NCBI GenBank assembly: GCA_965201045.1
Contig: OZ241746.1
Span: forward strand, 3,534,001-3,598,000
DNA length: 64,000 bases
From: JAPORK01 sp026710285
GTDB taxonomy: Bacteria; Pseudomonadota; Gammaproteobacteria; Pseudomonadales; Endozoicomonadaceae
Direction of reading: 5' to 3'
The position numbers and the translations under genes are program-made. This document shows, piece after piece, positions 20,801-30,639 of the stretch; within the stretch, counting starts at the first letter, position 1, and every line of letters begins with the position of its first letter. The notes under the pieces were generated by a model. The model saw only the letters and a program-made list of their open reading frames with translations. It did no database searches and was not told the DNA's origin.

Positions 20801-23447
20801 TTATACCATGGATGGACAAATTGCAACAGTTACAACACCATCCGGACACGTGTTTTCATGGCAATATAATAACTTAAACCTTCCCGTTAGTGAGTTAGCA
20901 GACAATCAACAACAATGGATTGCTGATTATAATCCTGTTACTTTAAATTTATGCAAAAAAACCGACATTACCGGTGTTACAACGTACATTTATCGTGACG
21001 ACGGATTGATACAGCAATCAACTCATACCGGAAAAAATAACTACCCTAATTATCAGTTGTTATGGCAATATGATAATAATCGACGTATTATCAGCACTAC
21101 AGATATTTCCAGAAATAAAACAAATACGCAGTATGACGGGTTGGGGCGGATTGCCAGTATTAACTATCAACCTTATCAAAACGGTCATGCTGAAACGTTA
21201 TTTTTACCTGCTTACGATGGTTTTTCCCGTATACAACATATTGACTATGGCAGTAGCATGCAGCGTACTTTTCACTATGATTTATGGGGACATAAAGATC
21301 ATATTATTGATATACAAAATAAAAATCTCCTGTCTGAATGGGCAATGACCTATGATGTTGATGGTAATATTACTATGCTTAGCCAAAAAACACAAAAGAC
21401 ACAGTATAAGATATTGCATTATCAGTACGATGTACTGGACAACCTGGTTGGCATGTATTGTCAGGGTTCATCCGGTTTACCGCTGTGCCCGCATGATACA
21501 TCATTTACCAGTTCAAAACAGATGCAGGCACCGGTCATTACCCGGCAACATTACACGTTCACACCACTTAACCGACTAGCCAGTGTTCAGGAAACATTAC
21601 AATTTATAAAACAAAAGCAAACAGTAAGAAAAGTAACTGATTACCATTATACTGATTCTTCTGCACCTTTACGTCTTCAGCAAATCGATACAACCTGGAA
21701 TCAGAAAAGATCTAATGTGCAAAACTTTTTCTATGATGATATGGGTAATATGACAGTGGACGGACAAAATAATCATATCCGTTATAACAGGATGAATGAG
21801 GTTATCGAGGTTGTTTCATCAACAGGAAAACAGAGTAACTACACCTATGATAGTAGCAGAAACAAAGTAATGGAAAGAAACCAGAATGATATTAGCTATC
21901 TTTTTTATCGTGGCGATGCACTCATAAATGAAAAAATTATTAGTCCGGGGCAGGATATAAATATTATCGGTTATCTGGGAGTTGCTAAAACCACAGACGG
22001 ATTAATCAGTGAATATTATGAAAATAGTTATAAGGGGGATATTATTGGAATTTTAAGAAAAAACGACGATGGTGAATATAAATTCAGTCAGCGTAATATT
22101 TATAGCCCATATGGTATGCTATGGTGTAAAAAACTAAAGACACTTCCATTATATAAACAAACACTACAGGGATTTGATGGTGAAAGAACGGATGCTTCTA
22201 CCGGATGGATATTTTTAGGTAACGGTAACCGGACGTATAATCCAACCGGACGCTATTTCCTCAGTGAAGATCCGGCAGGTGATGGTTATACTTTTGGCAG
22301 TAATAACCCGATTATGAATACTGACCCTTCCGGTAACAGTCCACAGTGGCTGGGAGAGGCTTTTAAATGGGCAGGCTATATTAGCACCATGGGATTAAGT
22401 GCATTACATCAGCGCTGGGCTAATATTACTGCATCAGTTATTCAGACCGGCTGTACTGTTGCCACCCTCGGCGCAACAGTTGCCAGTGCGGGCTCTGCTG
22501 CTCTGGCAGGAGTGATAGCCGGTACAGTGACAATTGGCAGTATTCCTGTTGTTGCCGCTGCAATACCTGCTAATAAAGGGCTTAATATTGCCGGAAAAAT
22601 TATAGGTATGACAGAAGTAGCGGTTACAGTTGCTACCAGTTTAGCTGGTTTTATGTGTTTTTCTGCAGCAGGAGAGAGAGTAGCGGCAGAAGATATTCCG
22701 CTGGGAAAAATTCCTTTTGGGATGCTTAAAGCAAATCAGGCAACAAATGTTGTAGCAGGAGATGAACCAGCGGTTCTCCCGTCTCTGGTCTCAACTGCAT
22801 CAACTGTTGTAACATCCCCCTCTCTTAACAGTCTTTCATTAAGCCAGTTTTTAGAACAATCACCTTGTTTTCATCGAATACTGGATTTTTCCTGCTTATG
22901 GTTTGATGACAGGCAATCTGTTGCGGATACCTGGGTTTTATTGCGTTCTTCACCATTTGCAGGCAGTATTGCTTGTGATACGGGTTGTATCTTACTGGTA
23001 TATCAGCTGAGTGGACAAGCCCTTGATATAAGTGAGTTAGCAGAATTTTTATGTGAGCGACAAAAACTCATTCCCGGGAGTCGACTTTTGCCAAGTCATC
23101 CCTACATTAAAGCTTTAAAAAGTATATTGAGATCAGCAAATAGAGCTTCAAACAATCTATGCTTATATAATATTTACACATGTTCCTGGAATAGGTTAGC
23201 AAATTTATTTTATAGGAGTGATTATCTTCTGCTAACTGGTTATAATCATATGGCTGTAGTAAAAAAGCTAACAAAAAGTTACGGTAAAAATGTGCTTAAA
23301 TGGGAGGTCTATCAATTTGGTGGCGATGGTTTGACTACTATAAGAGTCAACTCAGATACGCTTAATAAAGAAATATTCCCAAACCCATTAAGAGATCAAT
23401 TACTTTTGAATGCGTATATGAGAATAAAAGTTTTCTCTGAAGAGTAA
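17889..23447 (+). CDS. Giant secreted RHS/YD-repeat protein, copy 4
   Basis: This 1852-residue paralogue starts at the ATG at 17889; the in-frame TTG at 17871 is rejected for the reason given for copy 3. The signal segment is LLLSYTES, without a lipobox Cys. The N-terminus belongs to the copy 3-5 type. From about 18720 to 20500 it is nearly identical to copy 2 (KEIANPGFGQ, NHNEHNYLGF, DRWDRLIRTERA), and the core and linker match copies 2-3. Only the last 80 or so codons are distinctive, although ACDTGC and GYNHMAVV remain. Architecture and expected export are as for the other members. Confidence 0.92.
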   Translation: MLIKYKQYCFYYSLILVILLLSYTESLFCIVSKIQKNYFTDSHTSSFYELYNRTYRAIKKDDNQSELNVKKTEQRTASSESSGSAPWSNAFNFKKVWGATVDPRTGILSAWVKTGSMLSNLGHGPDINLQVSYSSNALANPDGLGTGWNWNLTHFNLKTHQLTTSFGQNFYLHKQPDGHWWSLYHKFHDMYIQGDISTHFIITYANGLRETLNHQGYEVCLEQQDGWSVYFSYKPGTHLLQSVKDDEGHSIKLYRTKNYISVISQGNQGKPVVVLLHKKNNELRSITLSSFGNHSDHGIYFNYTQHFMTNIDYPTGLKDRVIYNCSDEVKVPVRNISSLHALCAVIKEIANPGFGQPAMVNCYHYGKTNHNEHNYLGFNAGMDISDHSSKDRLFEAPASYNYMTEQDNGIIREIRTYNKYHLMTDEKQVSDRTGHILSAVHYFFCRKDQRDGCAHTSFADLPVFYSFPLKIVTRVWGDISDTPAVTTVMADYDSQGRIIRQIDNFGRVIINNYCPLKGDEACPAAAQGWTLGSLTESTTLYPAHTKSNMTSLSPIITRNYYHREINHNRTGYISVLDHQIQQAGKQQLTTTYYYYDNSKNLLTYGLLKRSILTGQQNGVELSGSVRKDYFYVKSPDSYTKTTYNTIELDQSKRQTSPYITISLFTNQVLKTEDTEKKDTDLYYYDRWDRLIRTERAIGTVFAASIHYNYTISENMNQVLITAVNGLQKKVRFDGAGRILTSFTEVIDKTGKQQPDHWWPVEKNRYDRYGRIAKKFSYIIDVSGHATMLEITQDYDDTGRAVQVHRPDGVTTVIRYDDSDRCVISYQQNTQNERSVISVSRANILSEPVKQWILPATKIPLSSVKSLCLRSYKKPEAQVSVITYDGFGRQITVRDPAGRMIRQRYDALGRLTDTIDPAGNRVHKVYNLTGQVIQSWIYPVSGGYYLLSSAGYNRAGQLIWSAGEDGKHTAYTYTMDGQIATVTTPSGHVFSWQYNNLNLPVSELADNQQQWIADYNPVTLNLCKKTDITGVTTYIYRDDGLIQQSTHTGKNNYPNYQLLWQYDNNRRIISTTDISRNKTNTQYDGLGRIASINYQPYQNGHAETLFLPAYDGFSRIQHIDYGSSMQRTFHYDLWGHKDHIIDIQNKNLLSEWAMTYDVDGNITMLSQKTQKTQYKILHYQYDVLDNLVGMYCQGSSGLPLCPHDTSFTSSKQMQAPVITRQHYTFTPLNRLASVQETLQFIKQKQTVRKVTDYHYTDSSAPLRLQQIDTTWNQKRSNVQNFFYDDMGNMTVDGQNNHIRYNRMNEVIEVVSSTGKQSNYTYDSSRNKVMERNQNDISYLFYRGDALINEKIISPGQDINIIGYLGVAKTTDGLISEYYENSYKGDIIGILRKNDDGEYKFSQRNIYSPYGMLWCKKLKTLPLYKQTLQGFDGERTDASTGWIFLGNGNRTYNPTGRYFLSEDPAGDGYTFGSNNPIMNTDPSGNSPQWLGEAFKWAGYISTMGLSALHQRWANITASVIQTGCTVATLGATVASAGSAALAGVIAGTVTIGSIPVVAAAIPANKGLNIAGKIIGMTEVAVTVATSLAGFMCFSAAGERVAAEDIPLGKIPFGMLKANQATNVVAGDEPAVLPSLVSTASTVVTSPSLNSLSLSQFLEQSPCFHRILDFSCLWFDDRQSVADTWVLLRSSPFAGSIACDTGCILLVYQLSGQALDISELAEFLCERQKLIPGSRLLPSHPYIKALKSILRSANRASNNLCLYNIYTCSWNRLANLFYRSDYLLLTGYNHMAVVKKLTKSYGKNVLKWEVYQFGGDGLTTIRVNSDTLNKEIFPNPLRDQLLLNAYMRIKVFSEE

Positions 23448-23573
23448 TAAGTTGTCCTAATGCAGTTCGTCATCTTTCCTGATTTTATCATGCTTTTTTT
23501 CTTGTATTGCTATAATTCTGTTTCTAACCAACTCATTTTACACTTTGATTCCAGCAGATAAGTTCTGGTTATT

Positions 23574-23594
23574 GTAGTGTTAACACGATGCTAC
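23574..23594. promoter_or_regulatory. Dyad upstream of RHS copy 5, possible operator
   Basis: This is a third instance of the dyad containing GTGTTAACAC, about 70 bp before the copy 5 start. One outer arm has a substitution (GCTAC for ACTAC), so the inner palindrome is the conserved part. Confidence 0.3.
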
Positions 23595-23661
23595 TTTTAC
23601 ATATTACCTGAATAGTTACAGACAGTTTTACTTATTCTCTTGTTTATTAAAAGGCATTGAT

Positions 23662-26600
23662 ATGCTAATTAAATATAAGCAATATTGCTTTTATTATTCA
23701 TTAATTTTAGTGATTTTATTACTAAGCTATACAGAAAATTTATTTTGTATTGTATCGAAAATACAAAAAAATTATTTTACAGACAGCCATACCAGTTCTT
23801 TTTATGAGCTATATAACAGAACTTACAGAGCAATAAAGAAGGATGATAATCAATCTGAATTAAACGTAAAAAAAACAGAGCAAAGAACTACTTCATCTGA
23901 ATCTTCTGGATCAGCACCATGGTCAAATGCATTTAATTTTAAAAAAGTATGGGGAAGCACGGTTGATCCGCGTACAGGTATTCTCAACACCTGGGCAAAG
24001 GTAGGCAGTATGCTTAGTAATTTAGGGCATGGTCCTGATATCAATCTTGAAGTCAGTTATAGTAGCAATACGTTAGCTAATTCTGACGGACTGGGAACGG
24101 GCTGGAGCTGGAACCTTACTCATTTTAATTCAACGACACATCAGCTTACCACATCTTTTGGTCAGAATTTTTATTTACATAAACAATCTGATGGTCACTG
24201 GTGGCCAGCGTATCATAAATTTCATGATATGTATATTCAGGGTAATATCGCTACACATTTTATTATTACTTATGCGAATGGTTTGCGGGAAACGCTCAAC
24301 CATCAGGGTTATGAAGTTCGTCTTGAACAGCAGGATGGATGGAATGTGTATTTTAGTTATGAGCCGGGTACACACCTGTTACAATTAGTGAAAGATGATG
24401 AAGGACATAGCATTAAACTATGCAGGATAAAGAATTATATTTCAGTCATCAGTCAGGGAAACCAGGGAAAACCGGTCGTCGTATTAATCCATAAAAAAAA
24501 TAATAAATTACGTAGTATAACGCTGCCTTTATTTAGTAGACACAAAGGTCATGGAATTTACTTTCATTATGTACAACACTTTATGACAAGTGTTGATTAT
24601 CCTACTGGATTAAAAAATCACATAATTTATAATTGTAGTAATGAAGTAAAAGTGCCAAGAAATAGTACTGTATCATCTCATGCCCTGTGTGCTGTTGTTA
24701 ACCAAACCGCTGATCCGGGCTTTGGTCAGTCTGTAATGGTCAATCGTTATCATTACGGTACAACAAATATAAATCAGCATAATTATCTCGGTTTTAATGC
24801 AGGACTAAATATTTTAGATCATTCACCAAAAGACTGGTTATTTGAAGTGCCGGCAAGTTATACTTATACAACTGAACAGGACAATGGTCTTACACGAGAA
24901 ATACGCACTTACAATAAATACCACCTGATGACAGATGAGCAACAGATCAGTAATCGAACCGGACATATTTTATCAGCAGTGCACTATTTTTTTTGTCGTA
25001 AGGATCAGCGTGATGGTTGTGCGCATACCTCTTTTGCTGATTTGCCTGTTTTTTACAGTTTACCGCTGAAAATAGTCACCCGGGTCTGGGGAGACACATC
25101 AGATATTCCTGCAGTAACCACAGTAATGGCTGACTATGATTCGCAGGGAAGAGTGATCAAACAAACAGATGCTTTAGGTCGTGTAACACTTAGCCATTAT
25201 TGTCCGCTACAAGGGGATACTGCTTGTCCAGCGGTTGCAAAAGGGTGGTCTTTTGGTACATTAACTGAATCTACTACATTATATCCTGCTCATACTAAAG
25301 CGAATATGACGCCTCTTTCACCGATAATAACCCGGAATTATTATCGCAGGGAAATTAATCATAACAGAAAAGGTTGTATTTCCGTACTGGATCATCAGAT
25401 ACAACAGGCAGGTAAACAACAGTTAACAATAATCCATTATTATTATAATAACCCTGATGATTTGTTAACTTATGGTTTATTAAAAAAAATTATACTCAAA
25501 GATAAGCAAGATAAAGCAAGTTCTCCAGCGTCTGTAAGTAAAGATTTTTATTATATAAGAAGCCCGGATAGTTATACTAAAACCACGTATAGTACCATTG
25601 AATTGTCTCACAATAAACATCAAATGTCATTTTATATCACCACGAGTTTGTTTACTAATCAGGTATTAAAAGTAGAAGATGCAGAAAAAAAAGACAGCAA
25701 TCGTTATTACTATGATCAGTGGGACCGGCTAATAAAAACCGAGCGTGCTGCCAATACTCCTTTTGCTGCCAGTATTCATTATCACTATACAATAACTAAA
25801 AATCTTAATCAGGTGCTGGTTACAGCAGTAAATGGTTTGCAGAAAAAAATTATTTTCGATGGTGTCGGAAGAGTGCTAATGAGCTTTACTGAAGTTATTG
25901 ATAGCAGTGGAAAACAACGACCGGATCATTGGTGGCCGGTAGAGAAAATTCGTTACGATAAATATGGGCGTATTCCCCGACAAAGTAGTTATATCATCGA
26001 TGTATTCGGACATGCAACCACACTTAATGTCACTCAGGATTATGATGATACAGGCAGAGCTGTCCGGGTTTATCTTCCCGATGGCAACATGATCGTTACA
26101 CGCTATGATGATAGTGATCGGTGTGTGATCAGTTATCAGCAAAATTCACAGGATGAACATTCTGTTATCTCAGTATCACGGGCTAATATTCTCAGTCAGC
26201 CGGTCAGACAATGGATATTACCTGCCTTCACAGGTGAGTTACCTTCGGTAAAATCACTCTGTCTCAGGAGTGATAAACAACCTGAAGCGCAAGTTTCTGT
26301 AATTACTTATGACGGATTTGGACGACAAATTACAGTACGGGATCCTGCGGGTAGAATGATCAGACAACGTTATGATGCATTGGGGAGATTAACTGATACT
26401 ATCGATCCTGCCGGAAACAGAATACATAAAGTATATAACCTGACAGGACAAGTTATACAGTCGTGGGTATATCCTGTCTCAGGAGGATATTATCTGTTGT
26501 CATCTGCTGGTTATAACAGAGCCGGACAGTTGGTATGGAGTGCAGGAGAAGATGGTAAACATACTGTTTATACTTATACAACAGACGGACAGGTTGCAAC

Positions 26601-29235
26601 AGTTACAACACCATCCGGGCATATAGTTTCATGGCAGTATAATATTTTAAATTTTCCTGTTAGTAAATTAATAGATAATCAACAGCAATGGACTATTTGT
26701 TATAATTCTGTTGCTTTAAGTGTATACAAAAAAACAGATATTACCGGTTTCACGACTTACGCTTATAGTGATGATGGATTAATAAAACAGTTGCTTCATA
26801 CCGGAAAAAATAATTACCCCAATTATCAACTACAATGGCAATACGATAATAACCGGCGAGTTGTAAGTACTACGGATATTTCCGGTAATAAAACAAAAGC
26901 AGAATATGACTGGCTTGGACGCATTTTTCGTATTAAATATCAGGCGCATCAGAATATTCATGCAGAAACACTGTTTTTTCCTGTGTATGATAGTTTTTCC
27001 CGTATACGGAATGTTTATTATGGTAGTGGTATGTACCGTTCATTTCATTATGATTCGTGGGGGCACAAAGATCAGGTTACTGATACACAAATGAAAAAGC
27101 TCATATCTGAATGGAAAATGATCTATGGTGTTAACGATAATATTACGATGCTCAGTCAGGAAGCGAAAACGAAACAATACGGCATATTGCATTATCAGTA
27201 TGATGTACTGGACAATCTGGTGAATATGCATTGTCAGGGTTCACCAGGCTTGCCGCTGTGCCCGCATGATACATCTTTCAGCGGTTCAGAACTGACACAG
27301 GCACCGATAATTATCCAACAAAATTATACTTTCACACCGCTTAACCGGCTGGCCAGTGTTCAAGAAACGTTACAAACTACACAAAAAAAGCAAACAGTCA
27401 GCAAAGTAACTGGTTATTATTATACTGATTATTCTGCACCTTTACGTCTTCAGCAAATCAGTACAGCCTGGAATCAACACCAACCTGTATTACAAAATTT
27501 TTCCTATGATGATAGGGGTAATATGACAGTGGACGGACAAAATAATCGTATCAGTTATAATAAAATGAATGAAATTACCCGGGTTATTTCATCGGCAGGA
27601 AAGCAGAGTGACTATATTTATGATGGTAGTGGACAACAAGTAATAGAAAAGAGTTCAGAGAGTATTAGTTATCTTTTTTATCGTGGTAGCCAACTCATCA
27701 ATGAAAAAATTATTAATCCGGGGCAGGATACACATATTACCGGTTATCTGGGGGTTGCTAAAACAATAGACGGGATGATAAATGAATATTATGAAAAGAG
27801 TTATAAAGGTGATATTACCGGAATTTTCAAAAAAAATAATAACGGACAGTACATGTTTAATCAACGAAATATTTACAGTCCATATGGTATGGTATGGCAT
27901 AAAAAGTCTAATACCCTTCTCTTATATCAACAAACGTTACAAGATTTTGATGGTGAAAGAACGGATGCTTCCACCGGATGGCAATTTTTAGGTAATGGTA
28001 ACCGGACGTATAATCCAATCGGACGCTATTTTCTCAGTGAAGATCCGGCAGGTGATGGTTATACTTTTGGCAGTAATAACCCGATTATGAATACGGATCC
28101 TTCTGGTAACAGCCCGCAGTGGATGGGAGAGGCTTTTAAATGGGCAGGCTATATTAGCACCATGGGATTGAGTGCATTGCATCAGCGCTGGGCTAATATT
28201 ACTGCATCAGTTATTCAGGCTGGCTGTACCGTTGCTACCCTCGGCGCAACAGTTGCCAGTGTAGGCTCTGCTGCTCTGGCAGGAGTGATAGCCGGTACAG
28301 CAACAATTGGCAGTATTCCTGTTGTTGCCGCTGCAATACCTGCCAATAAAGGGCTTAATATTGCCGGAAAAATTATTGGCATGGCAGAAATGGCTGTTAC
28401 AGTTGCTGCCGGTTTAGGTAGTTTTCTATCCTTTGCTGCAACAGGGGAGGAAGTGGCTGCAGAAGGTACTCCGTTGGGTGAAATTCCTTTTAAGATGCTT
28501 ACGGCAAAGAAGGATACAAACGAACTGACTATAGATGGTCAAATAACCTTCTCTGCTGCAGATTCCTCTGCATCAGAATTAACAATACCAACATCCATAC
28601 AAATGACAGACGACGCTCTTATTTCTATGTCATTACACCAATTCTTAGAGCAATCACCTCATTGTTTCTCTAAGGGAACTGTCTTATCTCGCTTAATGTT
28701 GACTAACGAGCAGTCTGTTGCAAATACCTGGGTTTTTTTACGTTCTTCTCCATTTAGAGACAATATAGCCTGTGATACCAGTTGCATTTTACTGACATAT
28801 CACCTAACGGAACAACCCCTTTATACACAAAGTCTGGTAGATTTTTTATGTTTACGCCAACAGTTTGTTAATGCAGGTGGTCATATTTCAAATGATCATC
28901 CCTATATTCAATCTTTAAAGAATATATTAGAATTAGGACGTAAAACTTCGTCAAGGCGCAGATATAATATTGGTCCGTACTCTTACAAAAAATTAACACA
29001 AATATTTGACTGTGTTAATTATGCTATGCTTTGTGGTTATGATCATATGGCTATATTAGAAAAAGAAACTTGTATGAGTGGCAAATTTGAATTCAATAAT
29101 TGGATAGTTTATCTATTCGATGAAGAGGGTATAAGTGTTGTAAGAGTCAATACATTTATGTTGCATACAACAATATTTCCTAATCCCCACTTTGATAAAT
29201 TACTTATCAATGGTTATATGAAAATAGACGTATAA
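23662..29235 (+). CDS. Giant secreted RHS/YD-repeat protein, copy 5
   Basis: This 1857-residue paralogue is the last of the first array. The N-terminus is of the copy 3-5 type (LLLSYTEN). The middle matches copies 1 and 3, and the later repeats match copy 1 (FRIKYQAHQN, NVYYGSGMYRSFHY), not its neighbour copy 4. The RHS core reads GERTDASTGW, SEDPAGDG and NTDPSGN. The C-terminal domain is the most divergent of the array (CDTSCILL, where other copies have CDTGCILL), yet keeps both Cys, the GYDHMAI His, IFPNP and the final LLINGYM. That pattern marks these residues as the functional core of the domain. A frame-conserved AAAIPANKGLNIA lies after the core. Confidence 0.92.
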   Translation: MLIKYKQYCFYYSLILVILLLSYTENLFCIVSKIQKNYFTDSHTSSFYELYNRTYRAIKKDDNQSELNVKKTEQRTTSSESSGSAPWSNAFNFKKVWGSTVDPRTGILNTWAKVGSMLSNLGHGPDINLEVSYSSNTLANSDGLGTGWSWNLTHFNSTTHQLTTSFGQNFYLHKQSDGHWWPAYHKFHDMYIQGNIATHFIITYANGLRETLNHQGYEVRLEQQDGWNVYFSYEPGTHLLQLVKDDEGHSIKLCRIKNYISVISQGNQGKPVVVLIHKKNNKLRSITLPLFSRHKGHGIYFHYVQHFMTSVDYPTGLKNHIIYNCSNEVKVPRNSTVSSHALCAVVNQTADPGFGQSVMVNRYHYGTTNINQHNYLGFNAGLNILDHSPKDWLFEVPASYTYTTEQDNGLTREIRTYNKYHLMTDEQQISNRTGHILSAVHYFFCRKDQRDGCAHTSFADLPVFYSLPLKIVTRVWGDTSDIPAVTTVMADYDSQGRVIKQTDALGRVTLSHYCPLQGDTACPAVAKGWSFGTLTESTTLYPAHTKANMTPLSPIITRNYYRREINHNRKGCISVLDHQIQQAGKQQLTIIHYYYNNPDDLLTYGLLKKIILKDKQDKASSPASVSKDFYYIRSPDSYTKTTYSTIELSHNKHQMSFYITTSLFTNQVLKVEDAEKKDSNRYYYDQWDRLIKTERAANTPFAASIHYHYTITKNLNQVLVTAVNGLQKKIIFDGVGRVLMSFTEVIDSSGKQRPDHWWPVEKIRYDKYGRIPRQSSYIIDVFGHATTLNVTQDYDDTGRAVRVYLPDGNMIVTRYDDSDRCVISYQQNSQDEHSVISVSRANILSQPVRQWILPAFTGELPSVKSLCLRSDKQPEAQVSVITYDGFGRQITVRDPAGRMIRQRYDALGRLTDTIDPAGNRIHKVYNLTGQVIQSWVYPVSGGYYLLSSAGYNRAGQLVWSAGEDGKHTVYTYTTDGQVATVTTPSGHIVSWQYNILNFPVSKLIDNQQQWTICYNSVALSVYKKTDITGFTTYAYSDDGLIKQLLHTGKNNYPNYQLQWQYDNNRRVVSTTDISGNKTKAEYDWLGRIFRIKYQAHQNIHAETLFFPVYDSFSRIRNVYYGSGMYRSFHYDSWGHKDQVTDTQMKKLISEWKMIYGVNDNITMLSQEAKTKQYGILHYQYDVLDNLVNMHCQGSPGLPLCPHDTSFSGSELTQAPIIIQQNYTFTPLNRLASVQETLQTTQKKQTVSKVTGYYYTDYSAPLRLQQISTAWNQHQPVLQNFSYDDRGNMTVDGQNNRISYNKMNEITRVISSAGKQSDYIYDGSGQQVIEKSSESISYLFYRGSQLINEKIINPGQDTHITGYLGVAKTIDGMINEYYEKSYKGDITGIFKKNNNGQYMFNQRNIYSPYGMVWHKKSNTLLLYQQTLQDFDGERTDASTGWQFLGNGNRTYNPIGRYFLSEDPAGDGYTFGSNNPIMNTDPSGNSPQWMGEAFKWAGYISTMGLSALHQRWANITASVIQAGCTVATLGATVASVGSAALAGVIAGTATIGSIPVVAAAIPANKGLNIAGKIIGMAEMAVTVAAGLGSFLSFAATGEEVAAEGTPLGEIPFKMLTAKKDTNELTIDGQITFSAADSSASELTIPTSIQMTDDALISMSLHQFLEQSPHCFSKGTVLSRLMLTNEQSVANTWVFLRSSPFRDNIACDTSCILLTYHLTEQPLYTQSLVDFLCLRQQFVNAGGHISNDHPYIQSLKNILELGRKTSSRRRYNIGPYSYKKLTQIFDCVNYAMLCGYDHMAILEKETCMSGKFEFNNWIVYLFDEEGISVVRVNTFMLHTTIFPNPHFDKLLINGYMKIDV

Positions 29236-29719
29236 AAAGTCTTTGTAAGTATAATTACTAAATTGCCTGAGTGTTTTTATTATAGAACATTACCAGGATG
29301 TATTGTTTCATATAATGAAAGTGATATTTGATGGTTAATTTTGAGAGACAGACAGATAAAGATAGTAACATATATCCCTATACACATAACCTGAAGTTTT
29401 TTATTTTTTCAATGCAAAATTAATGTAATAGCGATATTTTCAGGTTTAAACAGGCATATATTGCAAAAACTCAGGCAGCCAGTAAAAAAAATAAATGTAC
29501 TAATAAGATTTATTGCCATAGATATTTGGCTTAAACTCGTATTTACTTATTTGTAATGATACGAAATAGTTGCCTATATTTTCTTTATCTGTCTGTAAAT
29601 TTTAGTAACAGGAACTTGTAGCTGAAAGTATAAAGAGTATTGACAGGTAAGAGAAATTTTAAGATAGTAGTCTTTTTATAAAAAGATAATTTTTAATCAC
29701 AACAATATGGGTATAAGTT
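29236..29719. other. Intergenic region after the first RHS array
   Basis: This is 484 bp of very AT-rich DNA with no supported gene. It does not resemble the spacers between the RHS copies. Several short pyrimidine/purine tracts occur (GACAGACAGATAAAG at about 29350) but no clear promoter, terminator or RNA is seen. Confidence 0.5.
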
Positions 29720-30586
29720 ATGCAACCCTGTTATCAGTCAGACTGTCAGTTTTTGCAAAATCGACATGAATATTTTTTATTACAGTATGTTTTTTGTGTT
29801 GTTTTACTGTTTTTTATTTGTGATACAGTTCATGCAGATGAAGCTGTTAATGTAAAACCGGCAGAAGGCAGAGATTCAGTAAATCTGTTGTATAAAAATG
29901 AGAAGCCATCAGATGTAGTCTGTACACAGAATACATCTGATGATTGCATAAATGCTTCTTCATCCTATGAAATGAGTCTGGTGGTTTTTTTAAATAAAAA
30001 TTTATCTTCAGAAGAATCCCTTCCTGATGATACAACACCAGCATCTCCTTCTAAAAGTGCAATTATTTTAAAAGACCTGACACAATTTGAAAGTATGAAT
30101 AAATTAAAAGAGCTAACTGATGAGACGATGCAAAAGAAAGAGGTTACCATAAATAAAAATAATCAGACGTTTAAAATAAATGATAATTCAATATTCCGGC
30201 TCCCTGAAAATAAAGAGTTTTCTAAAATAATATCTTCTCTGGAAAAAACACCGACATATCAGGTGTTATATAGTGCCCGTTGGCGTATGCCGGTAAATAT
30301 ATCAAAAAAATTCACTTTTGCTGTTTGTCCGGACTCAGAAGAATCAGGTGGACTCTGCGGAGAAATTTCTGTTTATAAAAAACGTTTTTTTTATATTACA
30401 ACCCATTTAACTTATCCGCTTTATTATAATAAAGAGAGTAGCATTAGTGCTTCTGTCAGGAATCAACGGAAAGGACAAATAAATTACTTTCCGATGAAAA
30501 CGACAACACAGATTAATCTCAACAGATTGACTTATATAGATAATCCTGTATTGGGTGTTTTATTTAAAATTACATCCGGTAAATAA
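29720..30586 (+). CDS. Secreted protein with CsiV-like C-terminal domain
   Basis: This 288-residue exported protein has a hydrophobic stretch at about 17-36 and a cleavage site VHA-DE, then a low-complexity Ser/Asp/Lys region. The C-terminal half (about 180-288) follows the pattern of the CsiV family: YQVLYSARWRMPV, then LCGEISVYKKRFFYI, then RLTYIDNPVLGVLFKI, comparable to the family's LHYLDHPxFGVLV ending. CsiV proteins are periplasmic and linked to cell shape and septal peptidoglycan in gammaproteobacteria. The key His of LDHP is Asn here and the disordered N-terminal half is unusual, so this may be a diverged member with a new role. It lies alone between the RHS array and the IS256 scrap. 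Confidence 0.55.
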   Translation: MQPCYQSDCQFLQNRHEYFLLQYVFCVVLLFFICDTVHADEAVNVKPAEGRDSVNLLYKNEKPSDVVCTQNTSDDCINASSSYEMSLVVFLNKNLSSEESLPDDTTPASPSKSAIILKDLTQFESMNKLKELTDETMQKKEVTINKNNQTFKINDNSIFRLPENKEFSKIISSLEKTPTYQVLYSARWRMPVNISKKFTFAVCPDSEESGGLCGEISVYKKRFFYITTHLTYPLYYNKESSISASVRNQRKGQINYFPMKTTTQINLNRLTYIDNPVLGVLFKITSGK

Positions 30587-30639
30587 TTGATATTATAAAA
30601 AAGTAAACAGCGTTACTGTCAAAACTGCTGTTTGAAGTT

